A model generated the notes under the pieces. That model was not told where the DNA came from, did not search any database, and saw only the letters and a program-made list of their open reading frames with translations. From the NCBI RefSeq assembly GCF_005863185.1, contig NZ_VBVZ01000003.1:1-38634 (forward strand): a stretch of 38,634 nt of DNA, in the 5' to 3' direction. Both the position numbers and the translations under genes were made by a program. The DNA is from Pseudomonas edaphica (lineage in GTDB: Bacteria; Pseudomonadota; Gammaproteobacteria; Pseudomonadales; Pseudomonadaceae). How positions within the stretch are numbered: position 1 is the first letter of the stretch; every line of letters begins with the position of its first letter. Positions 1 to 8,700 of the stretch are shown here, one piece after another.

Positions 1-940
1 GTGCGGCGGCGATCACCAGGCCACGGATGCCGTCTGGCAGCGAGGCTTTGACGATGGCGTCGAAGGCGTTGTTGACGTTGTCCAGGTTTGGCAGCAGCAC
101 ATGCGCGGCCATGCCAATCAGGGCACAGGCCAGGCCGTAGAGGATGCAGTAGAAACCGGCGAACGTGCCTGCGTACTGGGCGACTTTTTCGTCGCGGGCG
201 GTGAACACGCGTTGCCAGATGTCCTGGCCGATCAGGATGCCGAAGAAGTAGATCATGAAGTAGGTGATGATCGTGTCCCAGCCGATTTCGGTGAAGCTGA
301 AATTCGACGCCGGCAGCTTGGCCACCAGTTGATCCCAGCCGCCGACGCGGTACAGGCAGATCGGCAGCAGAATAAACATCAGGCCGACGGTCTTGATCAC
401 GAACTGCACGATATCGGTAAGGGTCAGCGACCACATGCCGCCGATGGTCGAATACACCACCACCACGCCACCGCCGAGCAGCACCGACACCCAGAACGGC
501 AGGCCGAACAGCACTTGCAGCACGGTGCCGATGGCCAGGATCGAGGTCACGCCGATCATCAGCGCGTAGGCCAGCATGATCACCGCACTCGCTTCGCGGG
601 CCATCGGGTTGTAACGTTTTTCCAGCACCTGGGTGACGGTGAAGATCTTCAACTTGAGCAGCGGCTTGGCCAGGAACAGGTTCAGCGCGATGATCCCCGC
701 GCCCAGTGCGGCGCACAGCCAGAAGCCGGAAATGCCATGCACATAACCCAGGCGCACGGTGCCGACGGTGGATGCACCGCCCAATACGGTGGCGGCCATG
801 GTGCCCATGTACAGCGACGGGCCCAGGTTACGACCGGCCACCAGGTAGTCTTCGTGGGTCTTGGCACGGCGCATGCCGTAATAGCCGAGCACGAGCATGC
901 CGGCGGCGTAGATGAGTACGACGAATAAATCCAAAGCCAT
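1..940 (-). CDS. Sodium:solute symporter (SSF family), C-terminus cut by window edge
   Basis: This inner-membrane secondary transporter probably imports a guanidino compound or related amine with Na+. The visible 313 residues begin MALDLFVVLIYAAGMLVLGYYG and contain a run of hydrophobic segments. Conserved SSF features are the stretch DYLVAGRNLGP after the first helix, GGASTVGT in the second segment, and a YSTIGGMWSLTLTD segment. The ATG at 938-940 is preceded by GGAG about ten bases upstream on the minus strand. The gene follows the NCS1 permease by 29 bases and is the distal gene of the gbuA transcription unit. As I recall, P. aeruginosa PA1418, a predicted sodium:solute symporter, holds the same place near gbuA (PA1421). 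The substrate is inferred from context only. The reading frame runs off the left end, so roughly the last third of the protein is missing. Confidence 0.88.
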   Translation of the reverse strand, partial: MALDLFVVLIYAAGMLVLGYYGMRRAKTHEDYLVAGRNLGPSLYMGTMAATVLGGASTVGTVRLGYVHGISGFWLCAALGAGIIALNLFLAKPLLKLKIFTVTQVLEKRYNPMAREASAVIMLAYALMIGVTSILAIGTVLQVLFGLPFWVSVLLGGGVVVVYSTIGGMWSLTLTDIVQFVIKTVGLMFILLPICLYRVGGWDQLVAKLPASNFSFTEIGWDTIITYFMIYFFGILIGQDIWQRVFTARDEKVAQYAGTFAGFYCILYGLACALIGMAAHVLLPNLDNVNNAFDAIVKASLPDGIRGLVIAAA

Positions 941-969
941 GACGGCGGTTCTCCGTTTATTTTTTTAGG

Positions 970-2553
970 CTATTGAGAGGTTTTCTGCAGAAAGGGCACT
1001 TGCTGTGGCGAGGGAGCTTGCTCCCGTTCGACAGCGAAGCTGGAGCCGGCTTTTTTAGGGCCGCTCCGCACCCCATCGGGAGCAAGCTCCCTCGCCACAA
1101 CGGCCGGGCCATAGACTTCGGCCGGCTCCGGGAACACACGAAGCAAGGTCAGGTACACCACCGACGCCAGCCCCAGCGTCACCGGCAGGCTGATATCGAT
1201 GCCATCGGCCAGGTTGCCCAGCGGCCCGACAAACTGCCCCGGCAGGTTGACGAAGCACAGGCCCACCAGTGCGCTCGGGACCCAGGCGCCCAGGCCGCGC
1301 CAGTTCCAGCCGTGGCTGAACCAGTAGCGCCCGCCGGTCTCACCGCGAGTGAACACCTGTAAGTCATCCGGGCAGTAGAAGCCGCGGCGCACGATCAGGC
1401 CGATGATCATCATCACCATCCACGGCGTGGTGCAGGTGATGATCAGCACGGCGAAGGTCGACACGCTCTGCACCAGGTTGGCGGCGAAACGTCCGATAAA
1501 GATGAAGGCAATCGACATCACCCCGATCAGCAACGTGGCCTTGACCCGCGACAGCAAGCGCGGGAACACGCTGGACATGTCCAGCCCGGTGCCATACAGC
1601 GAGGTGGTGCCGGTGGACATGCCGCCGATCACCGCGATCAGGCACACCGGCAGGAAGAACCAGCTCGGTGATACGGCCAGCAAACCGCCGACATAGTTGT
1701 TGGCCGCGATATAGTCCGGCGCCTTGATCGCCACGATGGTCGCGGTGGCGAGGCCGAACAGGAACGGAATCAAGGTGGCGATCTGCGCCAGCACGACCGC
1801 CAGCATGATGCGCATTTTCGGCGTCTCACGCGGGATGTAGCGCGACCAGTCACCCAGGAACGCGCCGAAGGAAATCGGGTTGCTCATGGCCACCAGCGCC
1901 GAGCCTATAAAGGCAGCCCAAAAACCAGCCTGGCCCATGGCGACGCTGCCGGCGAAATGGCTGTCGAACGCCGGTGCGAACGCGAAGATGCCCAGCAGAA
2001 ACAGCAGGCTCGCCGCCCACACCGCAATGCGGTTGACCCACAGCATGAAGCGAAAGCCGTAGATGCACACGGTCAGCACCAGCAAGGCAAACAGGCCGTA
2101 GGCCAAGCCCAGCGTCAGGTCGGTTTCCGGCAGGCCAATCAGGCGTTTCGCACCACCGACCAGCGCATCACCCGAACTCCACACCGACAGTGAGAAGAAG
2201 GCAATCGCCGTCAGCAGCGATAGAAACGAGCCGACAATCCGCCCATGCACACCAAAGTGCGCACCGGAAGACACGGCGTTGTTGGTGCCATTGATCGGCC
2301 CGAACAAGCCCATGGGCGCCAGGATCAGCGCGCCCACCAACACGCCCAGCACAATCGCCCAGACCCCAGCCTGGAACGACAAACCGAACAGCACCGGAAA
2401 CGAGCCCAGCACGGCGGTGGCAAAGGTATTGGCACCGCCGAAGATCAGGCGAAACAGATCCTTGGGTCTGGCGGTACGTTCGTGGTCCGGGATCTGTTCG
2501 ACCCCGTTGGTTTCTATTCTGCGAATACTGTTTTCGTTGTTTTTATTATTCAT
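970..2553 (-). CDS. NCS1-family purine/cytosine-type permease with a REPIN-encoded C-terminal tail
   Basis: This is a 527-residue inner-membrane permease of the cytosine/purine/uracil/thiamine/allantoin (NCS1) family. A polar N-terminus of about 35 residues is followed by about 12 hydrophobic segments. Family-like stretches include GPINGTNNAVSSGAHFG near residue 90, SNPISFGAFLGDWSRYIP near 225 and GGMSTGTTSLYGTGLDMSS near 310. The ATG has GGAG eight bases upstream and lies 21 bases after the NTF2-like gene, so it is probably cotranscribed with gbuA. The substrate is unknown; the locus suggests a guanidino compound or nitrogenous base. The last ~43 codons (from about residue 485) read through a palindromic repeat at 1004-1099, so the cytoplasmic tail is repeat-derived and unlikely to be conserved. 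P. aeruginosa PA1419, a predicted transporter, is the likely counterpart (from memory). Confidence 0.88.
   Translation of the reverse strand: MNNKNNENSIRRIETNGVEQIPDHERTARPKDLFRLIFGGANTFATAVLGSFPVLFGLSFQAGVWAIVLGVLVGALILAPMGLFGPINGTNNAVSSGAHFGVHGRIVGSFLSLLTAIAFFSLSVWSSGDALVGGAKRLIGLPETDLTLGLAYGLFALLVLTVCIYGFRFMLWVNRIAVWAASLLFLLGIFAFAPAFDSHFAGSVAMGQAGFWAAFIGSALVAMSNPISFGAFLGDWSRYIPRETPKMRIMLAVVLAQIATLIPFLFGLATATIVAIKAPDYIAANNYVGGLLAVSPSWFFLPVCLIAVIGGMSTGTTSLYGTGLDMSSVFPRLLSRVKATLLIGVMSIAFIFIGRFAANLVQSVSTFAVLIITCTTPWMVMMIIGLIVRRGFYCPDDLQVFTRGETGGRYWFSHGWNWRGLGAWVPSALVGLCFVNLPGQFVGPLGNLADGIDISLPVTLGLASVVYLTLLRVFPEPAEVYGPAVVARELAPDGVRSGPKKAGSSFAVEREQAPSPQQVPFLQKTSQ
1004..1099. repeat. REPIN-type palindromic repeat inside the 3' end of the permease gene
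   Basis: Two perfect 22-base inverted arms, 1004-1025 and 1078-1099, contain the core GAGGGAGCTTGCTCCC and flank a 52-base spacer. The core differs from the GGGAGCTGGCTTGCC core of the other repeats in this window, so it belongs to a different REP subfamily. Both arms and the spacer are translated as the permease C-terminus, and the stop codon lies 32 bases beyond the repeat. REPINs are non-autonomous and mobilised by RAYT transposases; no RAYT gene is visible here. Confidence 0.9.
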
Positions 2554-2574
2554 GATCAGCTCCGATCACATTGG

Positions 2575-2994
2575 CTAAGGGGGCGGCAGCCCTTCCGGCA
2601 TAGCGGACAAATGTTCGTGACAGGCCAGCCACAGGCCTTGTTGTTTTAGGTGAGACGCTTGCCGTTTGAAGACAATGGTCTCGCGCTCCTGGCTAAAAAA
2701 TTGCTCCCCGTTCATGCGCAGCTCGGTGGCCACGTCATGAATAAAAATCGCCGCGTCACCCTGCAGGCTGACAGCGGCATTGCTTGAGCTGCAGGACAGC
2801 ACTTCAAACCCCTCGTCCGCGCGCCAGCTGTCCCACAACGCCTGGTAGGCATCGCGACTGAGCAGAGGCTGGGGCAGGGTGTAAAACACGAAGCTGGCAT
2901 CGGCCGTGAACGCGCCAAAGTAAGCCTCGCGGTCATTAGCGGCGAAGGCCGCCACCAGGTCGGCGGCGGCTTTCAGCACCTCATGGGCGCTCAT
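2575..2994 (-). CDS. NTF2-like/SnoaL-type small protein in the gbu operon
   Basis: This 139-residue protein looks like the NTF2-like (SnoaL/DUF4440) superfamily. It has an N-terminal helix with the pattern AADLVAAFAANDREAYFGAF, then alternating strands such as ASFVFYT, AVSLQGDAAIFIHDV and FSQERETIVFKR, and ends with a WLACHEHLS strand typical of the fold. No signal peptide is seen, so it is probably cytoplasmic. Its ATG overlaps the gbuA stop codon (TGATG), which points to translational coupling and a role with guanidinobutyrate breakdown. No catalytic residue can be assigned with confidence, and the fold serves enzymes, binding proteins and detoxifiers alike. PA1420, a hypothetical protein beside gbuA in P. 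aeruginosa, is the presumed homologue from memory. The function is unknown. Confidence 0.82.
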   Translation of the reverse strand: MSAHEVLKAAADLVAAFAANDREAYFGAFTADASFVFYTLPQPLLSRDAYQALWDSWRADEGFEVLSCSSSNAAVSLQGDAAIFIHDVATELRMNGEQFFSQERETIVFKRQASHLKQQGLWLACHEHLSAMPEGLPPP

Positions 2995-3944
2995 CAGCGG
3001 TGCGCCACGCCGGGCAGTACGCAGAGCATCTCGTACAGCAGGTTGGCGCCGAGCAGCGAGGTGTTGCCGGTGGTGTCGTAAGGCGGCGAAACTTCTACCA
3101 GATCACAACCAACCAGGTCGAGGCCCTGGCAACCACGGATGATCTCGATCGCCTGAATAGTGGTCAGCCCGCCGATTTCCGGTGTGCCGGTGCCGGGCGC
3201 CCAGGCGGGGTCGATGCCGTCGATATCAAAGCTCAGATACACCGGGCCGCCGCCGACTTTTTCGCGCACTTCGGCCATCAGCGGCGCGAGGGAGTGGTGC
3301 CAGCATTCTTCGGCCTGGACCACACGGAAGCCCTGTTTGCGGCTCCAGTTGAAGTCTTCGGCCGTGTAGCCCTGGGCGCGCAGGCCGATTTGTACGACGC
3401 GGTCGCAATCGAGCAGGCCTTCTTCCACGGCGCGGCGGAAGGTGGTGCCGTGGGCGATTTTCTCACCGAACATATGGTCGTTGACGTCAGCGTGGGCATC
3501 GATGTGCACCAGCCCGACCTTGCCGTGCTTTTTGTGGATAGCGCGCAGGATCGGCAGGGTGATGGTGTGGTCACCGCCCAATGTCATCGGGATCACGTCG
3601 TGCTCAAGGATCTCGTCGTAGGCTTCTTCGATGATGCGCACGGCGTCGAGCAGGTTGAAGGTGTTGATCGCCACATCGCCAATGTCGGCAACCGACAGCG
3701 AGTCGAACGGTGCGGCGCCGGTGGCCATGTTGTAAGGGCGGATCATCACTGATTCAGCGCGGATTTCACGCGGCCCGAAGCGGGTGCCGGCGCGCAGCGA
3801 CGTGCCGATATCCAGAGGCACGCCGATAAAGGCAGCATCCAGGCCTTTGGCCGTTTGCAGGTGGGGAAGCCGCACCATGGTGGCGATGCCGGCGAAGCGC
3901 GGCATTTCGTTGCCGCCCAGTGGTTGGTGGAAAATCTTGTCCAC
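2994..3944 (-). CDS. gbuA: Guanidinobutyrase (ureohydrolase family)
   Basis: This enzyme hydrolyses 4-guanidinobutyrate to 4-aminobutyrate and urea, a step of arginine catabolism by the arginine dehydrogenase/transaminase route. The 316-residue protein has every ureohydrolase motif for the binuclear Mn centre: GGDH at 123-126, DAHAD at 149-153, SFDIDGIDP at 238-246 and PGTGTPE at 250-256. The N-terminus HQPLGGNEMPRFAGIAT and the overall sequence closely resemble P. aeruginosa GbuA as I remember it, which favours guanidinobutyrase over agmatinase (SpeB) or guanidinopropionase (GpuA). The start is GTG at 3942-3944 with GAGG about nine bases upstream. It is the first gene of a four-gene minus-strand unit and stands divergent from a LysR regulator. 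Close relatives with other guanidino substrates remain an alternative. Confidence 0.88.
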   Translation of the reverse strand: MDKIFHQPLGGNEMPRFAGIATMVRLPHLQTAKGLDAAFIGVPLDIGTSLRAGTRFGPREIRAESVMIRPYNMATGAAPFDSLSVADIGDVAINTFNLLDAVRIIEEAYDEILEHDVIPMTLGGDHTITLPILRAIHKKHGKVGLVHIDAHADVNDHMFGEKIAHGTTFRRAVEEGLLDCDRVVQIGLRAQGYTAEDFNWSRKQGFRVVQAEECWHHSLAPLMAEVREKVGGGPVYLSFDIDGIDPAWAPGTGTPEIGGLTTIQAIEIIRGCQGLDLVGCDLVEVSPPYDTTGNTSLLGANLLYEMLCVLPGVAHR

Positions 3945-3977
3945 GGGAGTGCCTCATCGTTGTTTTGTTTATTAGGG

Positions 3978-4015
3978 GCCGATTCTGCGAAAAGCCCGTG
4001 GCGGGAAGAATCGGC
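3978..4015. other. Inverted repeat in the gbuA leader
   Basis: GCCGATTC at 3978-3985 and GAATCGGC at 4008-4015 form perfect eight-base arms around a 22-base spacer. The element lies 34-71 bases upstream of the gbuA start codon, between it and the palindrome at 4028-4051. It could be a leader-RNA hairpin or a second protein-binding site. It lacks a T-run in the gbuA direction, so it does not look like an intrinsic terminator. Confidence 0.45.
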
Positions 4016-4027
4016 AGAGGCAAATAC

Positions 4028-4051
4028 TTAGTTCAGATTTTTCTAAACTAA
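4028..4051. promoter_or_regulatory. Palindromic LysR-type operator between gbuA and gbuR
   Basis: TTAGTTCAGA (4028-4037) and TCTAAACTAA (4042-4051) form an inverted repeat with nine of ten bases matching around TTTT. Size, symmetry and placement in the divergent intergenic region fit a LysR-type regulator site of the T-N11-A kind. It lies 84 bases upstream of gbuA and 122 bases upstream of the gbuR ATG, as expected for a primary site from which GbuR activates gbuA and represses itself. Binding is inferred, not shown. Confidence 0.65.
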
Positions 4052-4075
4052 TGCTTGGGGTAAACTGGGTCCAAA

Positions 4076-4147
4076 TGTGGGCGCTGGCTTGCCTGCGATG
4101 GCGGCGTTGATTTCACTGTTGCTATCGCAGGCAAGCCAGCCCCCACA
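4076..4147. repeat. REPIN between the gbu operator and gbuR
   Basis: Arms at 4076-4099 and 4124-4147 are inverted copies of about 24 bases with the core GCTGGCTTGCCTGCGAT, separated by 24 bases. The right arm ends 26 bases before the gbuR ATG, so the element either lies in the gbuR leader or separates its promoter from its ribosome binding site. Confidence 0.9.
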
Positions 4148-4173
4148 GGATTTTTGTGTTCCGCGGAGAACAA

Positions 4174-5067
4174 ATGGCCAACGCCTTGCCCGACCTGAAA
4201 CTCCTGCGCATCTTCGTCAGCGTCGTGCGCCACCAGGGTTTTGCCAATGCCCAGCACGAACTCAACCTGTCGACGTCGGCCATCAGCACCTACATGAGCC
4301 AACTCGAATCGGCCTTGGGCCTGGTGCTGTGCCATCGCGGCCGGGGTGGATTCAGCCTGACCAGCAAAGGCGAGCTGTTCCATCAGGAAACCTTGCGTCT
4401 CTTAGGTGAACTCGAAGGCTTCGAGCAATACGCCGCCGCCCTCAAAGGCGAGCTGCGCGGCACCCTCAAGCTGGGCGTGCTGGACTCCACCGTCAGCGAC
4501 AAGGCCTTGCCGTTCGCCGAAGTGATCGGCGCCTACAGCCTCGAACACCCGGCCGTGCATCTGCATCTGTCGGTGATGAGCCCTTACGAGCTGCAACTGG
4601 GCGTGCAGGACAATCGCCTGGACCTGGCCATCGGCGCGTTCTCCAACCGCATGAGCGGGCTGATCTACATGCCGCTGTATCGCGAACAGCACTGGCTGTA
4701 TTGCAGCACGCGCCACCCGCTGTTCAACGAGCGGCGTATCCCCGAACAAGTGATCACCCAGCAACGCATGGTCGGCCGTGGCTATTGGAGCCAGGCCGAA
4801 CTGGCGCGGCATGGTTTCAAACACAGCGCGGCCACCGTGGAAAGTATGGAAGCCCAGTTGATCCTGGTGCTGTCCGGCGCCTATATCGGCTACCTGCCCG
4901 AGCACTACGCCCAGGCCTGGGCCGACAAGGGTGACTTGCGCGTTTTGTTGCCGGCAACCTTTGGCTACCAGGCGCCGTTTTCCATGATCATGCGCCGTGG
5001 CCGCAGTCGCGAACCGCTGATCCAGACTTTCCGCGATCTGCTCAAAGCGCAGCTCAACCAGGCCTGA
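4174..5067 (+). CDS. gbuR: LysR-type regulator of guanidinobutyrate catabolism
   Basis: This is a transcription factor with an N-terminal winged helix-turn-helix (about residues 6-65: LLRIFVSVVRHQGFANAQ, then LSTSAISTYMSQLESALG) and a periplasmic-binding-like co-inducer domain (about 90-295). The family is usually a tetrameric activator. ATG at 4174 is chosen because GGAG lies five bases before it; a GTG at 4156 in the same frame has no better site and would add six residues. The gene is divergent from gbuA with a palindromic operator between them, matching gbuR (PA1422) beside gbuA in P. aeruginosa from memory. Predicted inducer: 4-guanidinobutyrate. The DTW-domain gene starts six bases after its stop and may be cotranscribed. 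Confidence 0.83.
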   Translation: MANALPDLKLLRIFVSVVRHQGFANAQHELNLSTSAISTYMSQLESALGLVLCHRGRGGFSLTSKGELFHQETLRLLGELEGFEQYAAALKGELRGTLKLGVLDSTVSDKALPFAEVIGAYSLEHPAVHLHLSVMSPYELQLGVQDNRLDLAIGAFSNRMSGLIYMPLYREQHWLYCSTRHPLFNERRIPEQVITQQRMVGRGYWSQAELARHGFKHSAATVESMEAQLILVLSGAYIGYLPEHYAQAWADKGDLRVLLPATFGYQAPFSMIMRRGRSREPLIQTFRDLLKAQLNQA

Positions 5068-5073
5068 TAAACC

Positions 5074-5673
5074 ATGTCCAGACCCCAATGCCCTCGCTGC
5101 CTCAGGCCCGTTACTCACTGTCTGTGCGCGCTGATCCCCAGCCTCGACAGCCGCACCCGCATCTTGCTGTTGCAGCACCCGAGTGAGGTCAATCACGCGC
5201 TCAATACTGCGCGCTTGGCGGCACTGGGCTTGAACAATGCGCAGTTGGTGGTGGGCGAGGTGTTTGATGACCTGGCCATGCTGTTGAGCCCGCCGGGTTA
5301 TCAGGCACGCCTGCTGTTCCCGGCGGACGATGCTGAGCCGTTGCAAACCTATACGCCGAGCGATCAACCGCTGTTGCTGGTGGTGCCCGATGGCACTTGG
5401 CGCAAGGCGCGCAAGCTGCTGCACCTCAACCCGCTGTTGGCGGCTTTGCCGCGCGTGGCCCTGGCGGGCGAGCGCGTGTCGCGTTATCGGTTACGCAAGG
5501 CACCCGGCCCGGGCGCTTTGTCGACGGTGGAAGCAATCGTGCAAGCGTTGCAGGTACTCGAAGCCCCGGCTTCATTTGACGCGTTGCTCAAGCCTTTCGA
5601 TGCGTTGATCGAAGGCCAGATTGCCGCCATGGGCGAGGCGGTCTACCAGCGTAATCACGTAGAGGCTACATAG
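5074..5673 (+). CDS. tapT: tRNA-uridine aminocarboxypropyltransferase (DTW domain)
   Basis: This enzyme transfers the 3-amino-3-carboxypropyl group of S-adenosylmethionine to a tRNA uridine, giving acp3U (position 47 in E. coli, TapT/YfiP). The 199-residue protein has the N-terminal cysteine cluster expected of the family (Cys6, Cys9, Cys16 and Cys18 in CPRCLRPVTHCLC), probably zinc-binding. The DxTW signature is DGTW at 106-109, followed by basic KARKL and by RYRLRKAP near 147. Length agrees with bacterial DTW proteins. It starts six bases after gbuR, more likely by chance adjacency than by functional link. Family membership is firm; the exact tRNA position is inferred from E. coli. Confidence 0.85.
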   Translation: MSRPQCPRCLRPVTHCLCALIPSLDSRTRILLLQHPSEVNHALNTARLAALGLNNAQLVVGEVFDDLAMLLSPPGYQARLLFPADDAEPLQTYTPSDQPLLLVVPDGTWRKARKLLHLNPLLAALPRVALAGERVSRYRLRKAPGPGALSTVEAIVQALQVLEAPASFDALLKPFDALIEGQIAAMGEAVYQRNHVEAT

Positions 5674-5735
5674 CTACCGCCTGGCGTAAGCGCCGCTGAT
5701 TAGGCTCGTCATTTATCACACCCTTTGAGGGAAAA

Positions 5736-8700
5736 ATGACAGAGCCTGAAGAGACACTCCCACTTCGACCCATGGATACGTTGTCTGCGTATATCCAGGA
5801 ACAACAAGCCCAAGGGCCGTTGATGACTGGCGCAGAGTGGTCCATAACACGCGTCTTGTTACCTTTGCGCAAGACACTTGAGCGCTTTTTCGGCGGCCTT
5901 GATGAGCAAGAGCAGCAAGACTACATACGTTTGCAAAAGGCCTACGTCAGCGCACAAACCACATTCGAAGCGGCTATCAAGCAACTCGGCGCGGACCTTG
6001 AAACCACCTTGTTGGCGAGCCTGACTGCAAGGCTGAAAGCACTGGCCGGCAAAGAGGTTGATCCCAAGGTTGCGCGTATCCATACCCGCTATGTGAAACC
6101 GGCTGATACATCGACGCCAAACAACCCAACCCTGCGAGTTCCACGCGCGATAGATGACCGCGTGGACAGCGAGGGCCTGTCCAGCGTCACCCTGTGGGAG
6201 GCCGCCTGCATGAACTACAGCGGTTTGTCGGGGTGGGGCTTTCCGGGGCATGTCAGCCTGAAGGAGGCCAGCTATCTGGATTCGAATGTCGGAATCAGCG
6301 CGGCGGATTTCATCGAGCTGGTGCGCGAACTCAATCTTGGCACCCAATTGCGCACGCGCCTGGACAGCGCGCTGCAGAGCTCTACGCTATTGGGGGCGCA
6401 GGTGTTGGCGCTGGCAACTGCAGAACTTGAATTCGCGTTGATAGAGGCCTTGAGGACCACCGACCGAAGCCGGGTTGACCGGGAAAAATACCACGCTGTG
6501 GTGGGTGCGTTGTCAGGCGAGTCGCCTTGGGATGTCACTCAAGAAGTGAAACTGTTCATTCCCTATGGCCCGAACAATATCAATGGGACCGAACGCTATG
6601 GCCTGCTTGGCGTATACACGGACCTGCCAAGAGGTGACTACCTGAGCATTCCTTATGTGATTTTCTCGGTCAAAGGATGCAAAGGCGCGTTCAGCTATTT
6701 CCCCGACCGGCCTGGCGGTGCCCTCAAGCACTACGACAAGTTTTCGGAGGCTGCCAACGAATTTTATGTCGGCTTCAAGGCGTTTCATGCGCGAAAGGAA
6801 ATGGGGTGGTTGTATCAGTCCATGTCGCTGTCCGACTACGCGCGCTTGAACGCCAGGCCGGCGAAAGAAAGCAGGCCGGAGGAGCTCAATGCATTTGCGC
6901 AGTTCTTATACCGGTTGTGCGGGCGTGCAAGCAGGCTTACCCAGGTCAACCACATCGGCTACAAGCGCGATAGCGTTTACAACGCGCCGACAGTCAGCCT
7001 CTATCGTTTTTACATCGAGCGTTGCCGAGCCAACCTCAAGGTATTGGCGCATGAAACGCCGGGCGCCATGGCCACCTTGCTTGAGTTTTCCCAGACGCTG
7101 TTCGGTGAAATCATCAACCTGCTGTTGATCCCGGTGCCAGGGCCTTTGAAAGGCCTTGGGCGGTTGAGAGCGTTCGCCCTGTTCACTTCAATAGGGCTGA
7201 CATTTTTCCAGGCGCTGCAAGAGGATAGCCGCGCAAACTTGGTGCAATTGGCGATAGATATCGCTGACTTGCTCAGCAGCAGGTTTTTGCACCGACGTTT
7301 GGCCCCGACGGTCAGGCGCCGGCATCAAGCGTTGTATAGCCGGCTGGCCCAGCAAAGCAGACTGATGACGACCACTGAGCGCAAGAGTCAGACAGGCGGC
7401 CAACTGGTTGAAAAAATGATGGGCGCCACCGACGTACCCACACAAACGTTAGAGCGGATCGTCAGCCTCAGTAATAGCTCGCGAGCCGACCTGGACCAGG
7501 TATGGGATGGAGCACCGCCCTCGGCATCGCTGGTTGAGGCGGTGAATCGGTTTAACGTCGACAAGCTGATCGACTGGGCTGCCAAGGGGGCCGACGCTAA
7601 CCTTCCCGAGGCGGTCGGTGCCGTTGAGATTCTCGCTCCGCTACTCACCCAGCATAAGGATTGGCCGAAAAGCACATCCTTGAGCATTCAAAACCCGCAA
7701 GGCGTGGAAGTACGGCGCTATAGCAAACGTGCGGATCACAAGACCACGGCAGTGGTCATGGTCACCGTGTTGGAAAGCGGACTGTTCGCTTATTCAACGC
7801 CACGCCGGATCAGCGCTCATTTGCCCCAGGCTATTGTCGATTTGCTACCCGACGTTTTTTTATCGCGCAGGTCGACGTTGGTCGAGCAACTTGCCGATAA
7901 AGCCGACGCGTTGCGCATTGATCTGTTTGAGGCACTCACGGTGTATGCCGATACCAGTCGATCCGCGGCCACGGGCGCACCAGCATCAGTGCTTCGATTA
8001 CTGCCTGACAGCGTTGCCAGCGCTACCCCGCCGCACCCCGTGATTGAGCAGTTACATACCTTGCACCCCGGATTGAGCCGGGCACGGTTGCTGGAAGTGC
8101 TGCGCCGAAATCCGTTGTCGGAACATCAGCAGGCACAACTCCTGCAATCGCAACTGCAACCCGAAGCGCTTTACACCGCGCTGCGCTCTGCCCGTCAGGT
8201 GGCACGCGCAGAAACCATGGTTGACGGCGTACTCCATCCTCGGCGCTTCAGTCAGAAAATTCAGAACTGGGCTACGGAGTTTGCCGTCCAAGCACTGCGC
8301 GACCTGACCGGCCAGGTACTCGTCATCAGCCCTGAAGCGCAAGCGATACCTTATGTTTCACGGGGACCGCTGGACAAAACCATCGTCGTGATCGATCACG
8401 GGCGCGGACAGTTCTCGTTGTTTGACATTCAATCCCCCAAACCAAGGTCGACCGAAACCGATGATTTATATCAAACGGTCGTGAGCCAAATCTCTGAAAC
8501 CGACCTGTTACGGTTGGGGTGGGACGAGCAGGGCGCTGCCTCTCAGTTCCGGCACACAGTCGCCCAGGCCTTGCTCAATAACCGTACGGCCGATGGCAGG
8601 TTTTATCCGGCACGCCGTGAGATCGGGCAATACGCCAGCGTTGTCGAGACGTCAAATATGGTGCCCGAGCCTGACGCGCTCGGCCTTTACAGCCCGGGCA

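Noticed and set aside
101..928. A 275-codon plus-strand frame opposite the symporter
   Set aside because: The composition (His, Gln, Asp, Ala) is typical of an antisense shadow, while the minus strand encodes a clear membrane transporter.
3978..4015. Inverted repeat considered as a gbuA leader terminator
   Set aside because: The loop is 22 bases and no U-run follows in the gbuA direction.
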